Assembly: GCF_017352155.2 (NCBI RefSeq)
Contig: NZ_CP071462.1
Location: 2,232,001 to 2,296,000 of the forward strand
Length of the DNA stretch: 64,000 nt
Origin: Haloterrigena alkaliphila
Lineage (GTDB): Archaea > Halobacteriota > Halobacteria > Halobacteriales > Natrialbaceae
Direction: 5' to 3'
The position numbers were made by a program, and so were the translations under genes. The notes under the pieces were generated by a model. The model did not search any database. It saw only the letters and a program-made list of their open reading frames with translations, and was not told where the DNA came from. Shown here in pieces: positions 8,699-16,325 of this stretch; positions within the stretch are counted from its first letter, which is position 1, and every line of letters begins with the position of its first letter.

Positions 8699-9430
8699 TT
8701 ACGCGCCGTCGCCGAGAGACACGTGTGAGAGGTCCGCCTCGAGGTCGTCGACGTGCTCGTTGAACGCGTCGACGAACGCGCCCACGTCCTCCGCGAGCCG
8801 ACGCACCTCGGCGGCGGACGGCGGGCCGTACTGCGAGAGGAGGTAGGTCCCGTCGGAGCCGCCGACGCGCAGGTAGGCGGCCACGTCGCCGTCCCACTTG
8901 AGTTCCCAGCGCGTGCCGGACACCGTCGTCGCGTAGGTGCCGTACTCCCCCTCGAAGCGGTGGAGTTCGCTCGCCATCGCGTTTCCGACCTCGCGGATTC
9001 GCTCGAGGATCCGGTCGCGTTCGGCGACCAGTTCGGCCGTCGACTCGATCTCGGGGAACTCGTCGGGGACGTCCGCGAGGATCCCGTCGAACGAGCGCAC
9101 GTAGGCGTTGTAGGCCGCGACGAACGCCCCGTAGTCGGTCATCGCCGTCTCGAGCGCCTCGGGTTCGGGCGGCTGTTTGCTCGAGACGACGTAGATCTCC
9201 GACCCCGACTTCGGATCGAATCGGAGGTACTGGACGTCGCCGGCCTCGTACTTGAGCGTCCAGGCGCCCGCGTCCGTCGTGAACTCCTGCTGGCCGTAGT
9301 CGCCGCCCTGCAGGACGGCGAGTTCGCGCGCGATCTCTCCCGCGTGCGTTCGCACCCGCGCCGCCAGTTCGTCGCGCCGCTCCGCGATTTCGTCCATCTC
9401 CTCGACGTCCGTCTCGAGTCCCTCGGTCAT
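8699..9430 (-). CDS. Conserved haloarchaeal protein with internal duplication
   Basis: 243 residues, no recognised family. Two halves share a pattern. Half one: helix with AARVRTHAGEIARELAVLQG, then GDYGQQEFTTDAGAWTLKYE, YLRFDPKSGSEIYVVSS, PPEPEALETA and YGAFVAAYNAYVRSFDGIL. Half two: helix with ILERIREVGNAMASELHRFE, then GEYGTYATTVSGTRWELKWD, YLRVGGSDGTYLLSQYGPPS and VGAFVDAFNEHVDDLEADL. Each is a helix, a four-strand sheet and a C-terminal helix. The protein is soluble and acidic, without metal-binding motifs. The start at 9430 (MTEGLETDVEEM) is preferred because upstream codons look non-coding. It lies downstream of the phosphatase/sulfatase-superfamily gene on the same strand with a 150-bp gap. 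Confidence 0.7.
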   Translation of the reverse strand: MTEGLETDVEEMDEIAERRDELAARVRTHAGEIARELAVLQGGDYGQQEFTTDAGAWTLKYEAGDVQYLRFDPKSGSEIYVVSSKQPPEPEALETAMTDYGAFVAAYNAYVRSFDGILADVPDEFPEIESTAELVAERDRILERIREVGNAMASELHRFEGEYGTYATTVSGTRWELKWDGDVAAYLRVGGSDGTYLLSQYGPPSAAEVRRLAEDVGAFVDAFNEHVDDLEADLSHVSLGDGA

Positions 9431-9583
9431 CACTCGAGGGAGGGGCTGCGGACCGATACCCCTTGCGCCTCGGCACTCACTCGCTTCGCGTACCACCCGA
9501 CGCACCGGGGCGATCGTCCTCGCCTCGCTCGGTCGTCGTCCGGTTCCGTGGCGCCGGTTCCGTGGCGCGGGGCCGACCGCCGG

Positions 9584-10831
9584 CTACAGCGCCGCCTCGC
9601 TCGCCAGCGCGTCGGCCGCGTCCAGAACGCGACCGCGTTCCCGTTCGGCCTCGACCCGATTCTCGAGCAGGTCCCGGCCGAGGGACTCGAGTTCCGGAAC
9701 CGAGGCTGCCTCCCACTCGCCGTCCTCGCGGACGAGGACTCGCTCCTCGTCGGGTCGCCACTCGAAGCGCCAGTCCCGCCCGCGGATCGCGACGGCCGGA
9801 TCGTAGTTGCGGGCCCACGCGGTCGGCTCGAGCAGGTCCTCGAAGTCGTCGCCGGTCGCGAGCCGCGGGAGCAGTTCCGGCAGTCCTCGGAGCGAAAACG
9901 GGTGGTCGACGGTTCCCTCGGGCCCGTTCGCGACGACGAACGGGACGTGGAGCATCTCCTCGGAGACCGCCGGACCGTGGCCGTAGATGCCGTTCTCGCC
10001 GAAGGCCTCGCCGTGGTCGCCGGTGACCGCGAGCAGGGGGTCGCCGTCGACGTCCGCGAGGAACCGGCGAACGAACTCGTCGGTGTAGCGGATCGTGTCG
10101 TCGTAGGAGTCGACCAGCACGTCGTGGAACACCGACTCGAACGGCAGGTCGTACTGCCCGGCGAACAGCGACATGTTCGCGGGATAGCTCAGGAACCGCG
10201 ACCGCGAGCGGTAGTCGCCGGGCGGGAGGTAGGGCATGTGGACGTCGACGAGAAAGAGCCACAGGAAGTACGGCGAGTCGGCCGACTCCGTCCACGCCAG
10301 CACGTCGTCGGCGAACGACTCCCAGTCCATGAACATGTCCTGCCCCTGGACCCAGTTGAGCAACTGGGCGGCGGCGTCGCCGACGAACCCGCGCTGATCG
10401 CCCCCTTGCGCGACGAGGCCGTCGGCGAGGCTCTCGTCCATGAAGTCCTCGAAGTGATTGAAGTCCCCGTCGAAGCCGAAGTACCGCGACGTCCACGGGT
10501 TGGCCGTAAACGCCGCCGTCTCGTATCCCAGTTCGTCGAACCGGTGGGGGAGGGTTCGCCGGGCCCGCATGTGCTGGCGGATCCGGTCGGTGTACCCGCC
10601 TCCGTCGGACTCGAGGTCGGGATTCATGTACTGGCCGGTGAGCATCGCCGAGACGGAGCTGTTGGTCTCCGGCGCCGGTGCGATGGCGTTCGTGAAGGTG
10701 AGTCCGTCCTCGGCCAGCGAGTCGAGCGTCGGCGTGACGTCCCGATCGTACCCCATGAACCCGCAGTGGTCGGCGCGCAGGCTGTCGACCGTCACCAGCA
10801 CGATGTCTTCGAGTCGATCCTCGTCACTCAT
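9584..10831 (-). CDS. Sulfatase/alkaline phosphatase superfamily hydrolase
   Basis: 415 residues. The metal-binding motif VTVDSLRADHCGFMGYDRDV is at residues about 12-31, with TPTLDSLAEDGLTF following. The C-terminal metal site is TGDHGEAFGENGIYGHG. At the nucleophile position the sequence is APETNSSVSAMLTG, so aligning on LTG gives Thr where arylsulfatases have the formylglycine-forming Cys. A Thr nucleophile is used by phosphoryl-transfer members of the superfamily, so a phosphodiesterase or phosphotransferase role is as likely as sulfatase. No signal peptide is visible, so it acts in the cytoplasm or substrates are handled at the inner face. A divergent ribbon-helix-helix-like gene shares its promoter region. 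Confidence 0.8.
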   Translation of the reverse strand: MSDEDRLEDIVLVTVDSLRADHCGFMGYDRDVTPTLDSLAEDGLTFTNAIAPAPETNSSVSAMLTGQYMNPDLESDGGGYTDRIRQHMRARRTLPHRFDELGYETAAFTANPWTSRYFGFDGDFNHFEDFMDESLADGLVAQGGDQRGFVGDAAAQLLNWVQGQDMFMDWESFADDVLAWTESADSPYFLWLFLVDVHMPYLPPGDYRSRSRFLSYPANMSLFAGQYDLPFESVFHDVLVDSYDDTIRYTDEFVRRFLADVDGDPLLAVTGDHGEAFGENGIYGHGPAVSEEMLHVPFVVANGPEGTVDHPFSLRGLPELLPRLATGDDFEDLLEPTAWARNYDPAVAIRGRDWRFEWRPDEERVLVREDGEWEAASVPELESLGRDLLENRVEAERERGRVLDAADALASEAAL

Positions 10832-11005
10832 CATCGGTCGAATCGGATGACACTCACTTTGTAATGGATGGAGTTCCAACTACTCCGTCGGAAGCCGCGC
10901 CAGTGAGCGCGTCGAAGCGAGAACGTATCGGGCCGTTTCTTCATGAATACAATAGGTAACACTCACATAACAATAGTCGTCGATGACGTTCGCGGAGACA
11001 AGACC

Positions 11006-11254
11006 ATGGCTGCGGAAAACGACCTGAGTACCCCCGAGAACCGAGCGAGGACGACCATCTCCGTTCCCGCAAGCGTCTACGAACGCGTCGAGCGTCGCCT
11101 CGAGCGAAGCGAGTTCGAGACCGCGGACGAGTACGCGACGTTCGTCCTCGAGGAAGTCCTCGCTCGCGTCGAGGACGAGACCGACGAGGCGGCCTCGAGC
11201 GTCGATCAGGAGGAGGTCGAGACGCGACTCGAGGCGCTGGGCTACCTCGAGTGA
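11006..11254 (+). CDS. Small ribbon-helix-helix-like protein with sulfatase-type C-terminal tail
   Basis: 82 residues. The segment RARTTISVPASVYERVERRL followed by ERSEFETADEYATFVLEEVL has the strand-helix-helix pattern of CopG/ribbon-helix-helix DNA-binding proteins. The C-terminus EEVETRLEALGYLE resembles the last residues of haloarchaeal sulfatase-superfamily enzymes (the enzyme encoded at 42419 ends VESRLEALGYR). The gene is divergent from the hydrolase at 9584, which lacks this tail. The start at 11006 is chosen because the in-frame codons back to 10943 are poor; a TATA-like region near 10940 would give a short leader. A regulator or accessory subunit of the neighbour is an inference. 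Confidence 0.65.
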   Translation: MAAENDLSTPENRARTTISVPASVYERVERRLERSEFETADEYATFVLEEVLARVEDETDEAASSVDQEEVETRLEALGYLE

Positions 11255-11323
11255 GGGTGTCGGAGCGAGGACGGAAGCGAGCGATCCGGTCAACGCCTCG
11301 TCCGGGCGATTGCGGCCGTCGTG

Positions 11324-11683
11324 TCAGCCCGATCCGTCGCCGTTACCTGCGCTCGCGTTGTCACTGTCGTCGGTAGCTCCAGCGTCCTCGCCGCCGCTCT
11401 CGTCGACTCCCGCATCGCCGCTGCTGTCGTTTTCGGCGCCTGCGCCCGCCTCCTCCTCGCTCTCCGACTCGTTCCCGTTGCCGTCGACGAGCCCCCCGTC
11501 TTCGTCGGCGTCCTGTCCGTTCCCCGTCCCCTCCTCGGCGCTGGGTTCGCCGTTCCCGCTCTCGTTTTCCTCCTCCTGACCGGGTCCGCCGCAGCCGGCG
11601 AGCAGCGCCGTCGCCACCGCAGCACCCGATACCTGTAACAGCCGCCGTCGCGTCCGTCGGTTCCGTGTCACATCGATAGCCAT
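11324..11683 (-). CDS. Tat-exported lipoprotein with acidic low-complexity tail
   Basis: 119 residues. The N-terminus NRRTRRRLLQVSGAAVATAL, then LAGCGG, gives a twin-arginine signal and a lipobox with Cys at residue 30, as in haloarchaeal lipoproteins. Everything after the Cys is Gly, Glu, Asp, Asn, Ser and Ala, with no folded domain. It may be a surface charge-bearing peptide, or the remainder of a longer lipoprotein that lost its domain; no frameshifted remainder is evident beyond the stop. The gene ends 70 bp from the convergent ribbon-helix-helix gene. Confidence 0.65.
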   Translation of the reverse strand: MAIDVTRNRRTRRRLLQVSGAAVATALLAGCGGPGQEEENESGNGEPSAEEGTGNGQDADEDGGLVDGNGNESESEEEAGAGAENDSSGDAGVDESGGEDAGATDDSDNASAGNGDGSG

Positions 11684-11795
11684 TCGGTCGAGGCCGATAA
11701 GCCGTTAGCCGACACTCGCCGGTCCGAGCGCAGTCAGTTCCGGGTGTTCGCTCGAGGCGTCGATGCTGGAACCGATCGCGACCGACCCGTTCGAC

Positions 11796-12074
11796 TCACC
11801 AGGAGCGACGCCGCGGCGCGTTGGCGCCGTCCTCGAAGCGTTCGACCCGCGGGCCGGGCTCGAAGAAGTCGCCGCGTTCGTCGTAGGTGACCCAGTCGTC
11901 GACGGTCATCGTCTCCAGAACGTCCCGCACGAGCCCCGGATCGTAGCCCTCGATTTCCCGGGGCCGCAGCGGGAGCCCCCGGAACAGCATCCACTCGAGG
12001 ACTTCGTCCCAGATCGCGTCGCGCTCGGGATTGCGCGCGTACATGTCTAGCTGCGGATACCCGACGAGAACCAT
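11796..12074 (-). CDS. Conserved haloarchaeal hypothetical protein
   Basis: About 92 residues, starting MVLVGYPQLDMYARNPERDA. Notable features are WDEVLEWMLFRGLPLRPREI, VRDVLETMTVDDWVTYDERG and a C-terminus rich in Pro and Arg. The helical pattern suggests a small winged-helix-like or adaptor fold but I recognise no family. Codon use fits the region. It is divergent from the PPOX gene with about 100 bp between starts; the in-frame stretch upstream of 12074 overlaps that promoter and is not protein-like. Confidence 0.55.
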   Translation of the reverse strand: MVLVGYPQLDMYARNPERDAIWDEVLEWMLFRGLPLRPREIEGYDPGLVRDVLETMTVDDWVTYDERGDFFEPGPRVERFEDGANAPRRRSW

Positions 12075-12172
12075 GAATCTTCTGCCCGTTACGACGCCGC
12101 TCGCCGTCGCGGGGGTCGCCGGCTTCTCAATGTAGGCATCAAGCAGAAGCCGACCGTCGGAGAACGCCACCT

Positions 12173-12580
12173 ATGGCTTCCATTCCCGAGGAGTTCCACG
12201 ACCTGTTCGAGAAGGCAACGTTCGCCCACGTCGCGACGCTGACCGACGAGGGGCTCCCCCACGTCACGCCGGTCTGGGTCGATTACGACGCCGACGACGA
12301 GCGGCTGCTGGTCAACACCGAACGCCACCGCCAGAAGGCCCAGAACGTGGAACGAAACTCCGGGGTCGGCGTCAGCATGACCGACCCCGACAACCCGTAC
12401 CGACGGCTGTCGATCATCGGCGAGGTCGACGAGGTGACGACCGACGGCGCGCGAGAACACATCGACGAACTCGCCCGGCGCTATACGGACGCCGACGAGT
12501 ACCAGACTCCCATCGAGACCGAACGCGTGATTCTGCGGATTCGAGTCGATCGGGTCGTCGACGCGAGCGACAGCAGCTGA
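12173..12580 (+). CDS. PPOX-class split-barrel flavin/F420-binding protein
   Basis: 135 residues of the pyridoxamine 5'-phosphate oxidase-like split barrel, of the kind often called F420-dependent. Diagnostic segments are FAHVATLTDEGLPHVTPVWV (residues about 17-36), RLLVNTERHRQKAQNVERN and VGVSMTDPDNPYRRLSIIGE. The family binds FMN or F420 and carries out two-electron reductions in homodimers. The exact substrate is unknown. It stands alone ahead of the ThDP-enzyme gene. Confidence 0.82.
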   Translation: MASIPEEFHDLFEKATFAHVATLTDEGLPHVTPVWVDYDADDERLLVNTERHRQKAQNVERNSGVGVSMTDPDNPYRRLSIIGEVDEVTTDGAREHIDELARRYTDADEYQTPIETERVILRIRVDRVVDASDSS

Positions 12581-12656
12581 GGCGCTCGAGGACGATTCGA
12601 CCGTTCTGGGGCTTGCAGGGCGGACGATTAATGACGGCGGTGTGGACCGGACGACC

Positions 12657-14240
12657 ATGCCGTCCACAGCCGACGTACTCGTCGATTGTCTCGAGGCCGA
12701 AGGCGTCGAGCGCGTCTTCGGAGTGCCGGGCGAAGAGATCGAGGACCTGCTGTTCGCGCTGCGGGACTCGCCGATCCGCTTCGTTCCGACGCGCCACGAA
12801 CAGGGGGCCGCGTTCATGGCGGACGTCCACGGCCGGTTGACCGGCGCGGCGGGCGTCTGCTGCTCGACGCTCGGTCCCGGCGCGACGAACCTCATGACCG
12901 GCGTCGCCGACGCCCACCTCGACAAGAGCCCGGTCGTCGCCATCACCGGCCAGGGCGGTCGCGAGCGCCTGCACAAGGAGAGCCACCAGGCCCTGAACGT
13001 GGTCGACCTCTTCGAACCCATCGTCGAGTGGAACACCCAGATCGCCGAGCCCGAGATCGCACCCGAGTCGGTCCGAAAGGCGTTCAAACTCGCCGAGTAC
13101 GAGAAGCCGGGCGCGACCCACCTCGAGTTCCCCGAGGACGTCGCCGCTTCGGAGATCGACGCGGACCCGATCGAGGTCCGCGATCCGGTTCGACGGCCGG
13201 ACCCGGACGACGAATCGGCCGAGCGCGCGGCGCGGTTGCTCGCCGACGCCGAGCGGCCGCTCATCCTCGCGGGCAACGGCGCGGTGCGAACCCGCGCGTC
13301 GGAGTACATCCGCGATCTCGTCGAGCGCGTGGGGATCCCCGTCGTCGGGACGTACATGGGCAAGGGGGCGATTTCGGACCGCGAACCCGCCTCGCTGATG
13401 ACCCTCGATTCGGGGCCGGGGGAGGAGGCCGCGCGGGCGATCGAGCGCGCGGACTGCGTCGCCGCGGTCGGCTACGACATCGCCGAACACGACCCCGAGG
13501 GGTGGAACCCCGACCTCGAGAAGACCATCGTCCACGTCGACTCCGAACCCGCGGAGGTCTACCGCCACTACAACCCGGACGTGGAGATCGTCGCCGACGT
13601 CGGCGCGGCGCTGTCGGCCATCGACGACCGCCTGCCCGACGAGGCCTGCTCCCTGTGGTGTGACGACCTCCACGATCGGCTGCTCGAGGCGGCGACGGCG
13701 CCGCCTGCTGACGACGACCCGATCACCGTCCGGAACGCCCTGCCGCTGTTGCGCGAGGCCATGGCCGACTCCGACGTGCTCGTCTCGGACGTCGGCAGCC
13801 ACAAGATGGCCATCGCCCAGTCGTTCCCGACGTACGAGCCCAATACCTGCGTGATCTCGAACGGGCTGGCCAGCATGGGAATCGCCGTTCCCGGCGCACT
13901 CGCGGCCGATCTGGCGGTCGATTCGAACGTGGTCGCCGGGACCGGGGACGGCGGATTCCTGATGAACGCGGCGGAACTCGAGACCGCCTCGAGGCTGGAC
14001 TGTGGCTTTACGACCGTGGTGTTCAACGACGACGACTACGGCCTGATCTCCGAGAAGCAGGAGGGTCACCGGGGTGAACACACCGGAACCGAGCTAACGA
14101 ATCCGGATCTGGTGACGTTCGCGGAGAGCTTCGGTATTGACGCGTATCGGCCCGAGGGGTGGGACGAGGTGGCGGCGGCGTTCGAGGAGGCCGTGCCTTC
14201 GGACGAGTTGGCGTTGATCGAGGTTCGGCTCGAGAGTTGA
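12657..14240 (+). CDS. Thiamine diphosphate enzyme, acetolactate synthase large-subunit-like
   Basis: 527 residues with the three domains of the acetohydroxyacid synthase/pyruvate oxidase family. N-terminal Pyr domain: VFGVPGEEIEDLLFALRD and HEQGAAFMADVHGRLTGAAG, including the catalytic Glu of HEQGA; then STLGPGATNLMTGVADAHLD. The middle domain (about residues 195-325) contains LILAGNGAV and VVGTYMGKGA. C-terminal PP domain: VVAGTGDGGFLMNAAELETA and the Mg/ThDP site VVFNDDDYGLI. No small subunit is nearby, so a catabolic acetolactate synthase or another 2-oxoacid decarboxylating enzyme is possible. GTG 12642 in frame is an alternative start. Confidence 0.82.
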   Translation: MPSTADVLVDCLEAEGVERVFGVPGEEIEDLLFALRDSPIRFVPTRHEQGAAFMADVHGRLTGAAGVCCSTLGPGATNLMTGVADAHLDKSPVVAITGQGGRERLHKESHQALNVVDLFEPIVEWNTQIAEPEIAPESVRKAFKLAEYEKPGATHLEFPEDVAASEIDADPIEVRDPVRRPDPDDESAERAARLLADAERPLILAGNGAVRTRASEYIRDLVERVGIPVVGTYMGKGAISDREPASLMTLDSGPGEEAARAIERADCVAAVGYDIAEHDPEGWNPDLEKTIVHVDSEPAEVYRHYNPDVEIVADVGAALSAIDDRLPDEACSLWCDDLHDRLLEAATAPPADDDPITVRNALPLLREAMADSDVLVSDVGSHKMAIAQSFPTYEPNTCVISNGLASMGIAVPGALAADLAVDSNVVAGTGDGGFLMNAAELETASRLDCGFTTVVFNDDDYGLISEKQEGHRGEHTGTELTNPDLVTFAESFGIDAYRPEGWDEVAAAFEEAVPSDELALIEVRLES

Positions 14241-14290
14241 GTGGGGTTTTCGGGAGTTCTCGAGATGAGGACTCACAGACGCAGCGAGTT

Positions 14291-14443
14291 TCAGCGGCGT
14301 CCGCGAACGTCGCGAACTGCGTCGACGGCGTCGGTTTCGACGTCGATGGATAGTTCCTCGAGGGCATCACCGAGAGGAACGTCCTCGTCGTCCGACGGAT
14401 CGCGGGCCACGAACTCAGCGAGGTCGTCAGCAGCGAGTACCAT
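14291..14443 (-). CDS. Possible small acidic protein
   Basis: A 50-codon reading frame starting MVLAADDLAEFVARDPSDDE and ending DAVRDVRGRR. It has haloarchaeal acidic composition, but no family or motif is recognised and no clear ribosome site or TATA box is seen. A T-rich stretch lies just before it on the same strand. It could be a small antitoxin-like protein or chance. It lies between the ThDP-enzyme gene and the tRNA-Pro/att-like repeat. Confidence 0.35.
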   Translation of the reverse strand: MVLAADDLAEFVARDPSDDEDVPLGDALEELSIDVETDAVDAVRDVRGRR

Positions 14444-14526
14444 AGGTGAGGTTACAGGTTTGGGTGAAAAAAGCCTGCTGGTGACGATGAATGAGATATC
14501 GCTATGGCGTGGTTCGTCGGAAGAAC

Positions 14527-14547
14527 TGGGCCGGCGCAGATTCGAAC
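14527..14547 (-). repeat. Partial copy of the tRNA-Pro 3' end (att-like)
   Basis: 21 bases (tgggccggcgcagattcgaa followed by c) are identical to the 3' end of the tRNA-Pro gene at 14650-14670, in the same orientation, 123 bp away. Integrases of archaeal mobile elements recombine at tRNA 3' ends and leave such a partial copy at the far boundary. Only about 100 bp separate the two copies and no integrase is present, so this is at most a scar or a minimal remnant. Confidence 0.6.
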
Positions 14548-14585
14548 CACGGTCGGAGCAAAGCTCCTCCCTGATTCGAATCTGC
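14536..14585. repeat. Inverted repeat built on tRNA T-arm sequence
   Basis: Arms gcagattcgaa (14536-14546) and ttcgaatctgc (14575-14585) are perfect complements of 11 bp. Inside is a second hairpin, ggagc-aaa-gctcc (14555-14567). The left arm is part of the tRNA-like copy, so the region contains a T-arm sequence in both orientations. Confidence 0.6.
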
Positions 14586-14649
14586 TTGGTTTCCATTCTC
14601 CGCAACGCAGACCGCTCGCTACGCTCGCGGATTTGCGTTGCGGGAGAAG

Positions 14650-14722
14650 TGGGCCGGCGCAGATTCGAACTGCGGTTACGGCCACCCGAAGGCCGAAGGA
14701 TACCAAGCTACCCCACCGGCCC
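14650..14722 (-). tRNA. tRNA-Pro (anticodon CGG)
   Basis: A 73-nt cloverleaf without intron and without encoded CCA. Acceptor stem GGGCCGG/CCGGCCC with discriminator A; D-arm around UAGCUUGGUA with G18-G19; anticodon stem CGGCC/GGCCG with loop UUCGGGU, which reads anticodon CGG (codon CCG); T-arm CGCAG-UUCGAAU-CUGCG. All stems pair fully apart from weak D-stem ends. A 21-nt copy of its 3' end lies just downstream. Confidence 0.93.
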
Positions 14723-14813
14723 GCATCTGAACTGTGAGCGTCCGTTTGTTTAACGCTTCCGAAAGCGCGTGTCGGGTCGCCCGCTATCGATTCGCACGCT
14801 CGAGCCCCCGCTC

Positions 14814-15416
14814 CTAAAACCGCTCGTACCCTTCAGTGTCGAGATAGTGATGCGCGACCGTGATCGCCTGATCGGCGTGCAACAACTCGGGACCGAGCCG
14901 CACCCGCCGATCGACGACGTCCTCGAGCACCGCCTCCTCCGCGTCGGTGAAATCCCGGTGATCGGAGAGCACGAACACCGGATCCGCAAGTCCGTCCGCG
15001 CCGACGTCCACCACGGCGTCGCCGTCCTCGTGCAACTGTACGACGGTCCCGGAGTCGGCGACCGCCTCGAGCGTCGCCTCGAACCCCCTCCGGTACACCT
15101 CGATGCCGGGACTGGGCTCCGCGGGCAGCGCGCCGATGGCTTCGTCGCGGTGCTCGAGGGCCTTGCGCACCAGCGCGGCGGTGCTGCGCTCGTCGGGGTT
15201 GAGCCCCCGAAGCTCGCTCCCGTCGAAGGTGATCGTGAGCTCGTCCTGCGCGACGAGGTGGGTGCGGACGTCCTCGCGGATGCCGTGGGAGGTGACGAAC
15301 GAGGCGGTGATCGACCGACAGAGCGCGTCGAGGCGGCCGGCCCCGCCCGCGAGGTCCTCGAGCGAGAAGTCGGGCTCGGTCGGCACGTCGTGACCGATCA
15401 GTACGAACTGGCGCAT
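14814..15416 (-). CDS. trmY: tRNA (pseudouridine(54)-N1)-methyltransferase
   Basis: 200-residue SPOUT-fold enzyme that methylates N1 of pseudouridine-54 in the T-loop of tRNA. It begins MRQFVLIGHDVPTEPDFSLE, the typical TrmY start, followed by LEDLAGGAGRLDALCRSITA. The knotted cofactor site is near VFVLSDHRDFTDAEEAVLED. The substrate pseudouridine-54 is made by Pus10, whose gene lies at 18108. A start at 15416 is well supported by this family N-terminus; the in-frame codons before it are not conserved-looking. Confidence 0.93.
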   Translation of the reverse strand: MRQFVLIGHDVPTEPDFSLEDLAGGAGRLDALCRSITASFVTSHGIREDVRTHLVAQDELTITFDGSELRGLNPDERSTAALVRKALEHRDEAIGALPAEPSPGIEVYRRGFEATLEAVADSGTVVQLHEDGDAVVDVGADGLADPVFVLSDHRDFTDAEEAVLEDVVDRRVRLGPELLHADQAITVAHHYLDTEGYERF

Positions 15417-15621
15417 AGGGACCACGACGGCGACCCGTGGGATAGCCGCCACGGTTTCGAGACTCGACGGGGACCGGCGGTAGCGAGCGCGTATCGCACC
15501 CGCGGGCAGGCTGCCCCGTCGTTGCCCCGCCGTCAGGGACTTCTGTCCCTCCCCGTCGGACTCGTCGACGCTGCATAGGCATGGCCAACGATTTCACCGC
15601 TCTCGGGTATGGGATACCTAT

Positions 15622-15807
15622 ATGGCGAAATCAGAGTCGTCGGCGACGGACGGCGAAGATCGGCAGTTGCTCGCGGTTCTCGAGGGCCGACCGTGTCCGT
15701 ACTGTTCCGAGGGCGAACTCGAGCGGGGCGTCTACAAGGACAAGCGGGCGGCGGTCTGCGACAGCTGTGACACGCCGCACGCGCAGCTCTGGCAGCCGAG
15801 CGACTAG
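15622..15807 (+). CDS. Small zinc-finger protein (HVO_A0556-like)
   Basis: 61 residues: QLLAVLEGRPCPYCSEGELE, then GVYKDKRAAVCDSCDTPHAQ. Two C-x2-C pairs (residues about 25-28 and 46-49) form one zinc site. The arrangement matches the haloarchaeal HVO_A0556-type family; I name it from memory. The function of these micro-proteins is mostly unknown, with a regulatory or RNA/protein-binding role proposed for some. The last four bases overlap the convergent gene at 15804. Confidence 0.8.
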   Translation: MAKSESSATDGEDRQLLAVLEGRPCPYCSEGELERGVYKDKRAAVCDSCDTPHAQLWQPSD

Positions 15808-15962
15808 CGCTCGACGGCACCGATCCAGGCGTCGGCGCCGTGGACCGCACACCAATCCTCGTGGGCCTCGTAACAGCCTGGATCCATCGGTTGACCGCAC
15901 TCACACCACTGTTGGATCGTACGCGGGACGGGTCGAGTACAGAGCGGACAGCGAGCCTTCAT
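15804..15962 (-). CDS. 52-residue zinc-finger micro-protein
   Basis: Too short for usual gene-calling cut-offs. Reads MKARCPLCTRPVPRTIQQWC followed by ECGQPMDPGCYEAHEDWCAV, then HGADAWIGAVER. It has C5-x2-C8, C20-x-C22, and later Cys30 and Cys38 with His35 and His41, enough for one or two zinc sites. The codons follow the high third-position GC of the region. It is convergent with, and overlaps by 4 bp, the zinc-finger gene at 15622. I do not know a named family for it. Confidence 0.65.
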   Translation of the reverse strand: MKARCPLCTRPVPRTIQQWCECGQPMDPGCYEAHEDWCAVHGADAWIGAVER

Positions 15963-16127
15963 GCGAACGGCTCACACGATCAGCCGTAAATCGCTTTCAC
16001 GGTTTTCACCGGAACGACGTCGAACGAAAACAGCGGGGGCCCGTCACGGTCGCTGCGGGCGGCTCCGGGGAGGACACGCGGGGACCGGGAACCGCGGCGG
16101 CGCCGTCCGTTGGCGTCCCGGCCACGG

Positions 16128-16316
16128 TCACGACGCGCGCGACCCGGGGTAGCTGTGGCCGACGACCAGCGCGAGGGCGTGGACGGCGAGGAGTCCGACG
16201 ACCAGCGACAGCGACTGGACCGAGTCGATCCCCGAGAGGAAGACGGGGAGGTACGCGACCGGCAACAGCGTGCCGAGCCAGAACCCGGCGGCGGTGAGGG
16301 AGTGTCCGACGTGCAT
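16128..16316 (-). CDS. Small membrane protein (62 residues)
   Basis: Two predicted transmembrane helices: LTAAGFWLGTLLPVAYLPVF (residues about 7-26) and LSLVVGLLAVHALALVVGHS (36-55), joined by a short loop. The N-terminus is MHVGHS. It starts 9 bp after the stop of the gene at 16326-16517 on the same strand, so the two form an operon. The function is unknown. Confidence 0.65.
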   Translation of the reverse strand: MHVGHSLTAAGFWLGTLLPVAYLPVFLSGIDSVQSLSLVVGLLAVHALALVVGHSYPGSRAS

Positions 16317-16325
16317 GGTCCTCTC

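Noticed and set aside
14600-14643. Second tRNA gene next to tRNA-Pro
   Set aside because: The dyad ccgcaacgca/tgcgttgcgg does not fold into a cloverleaf and has no T-loop sequence.
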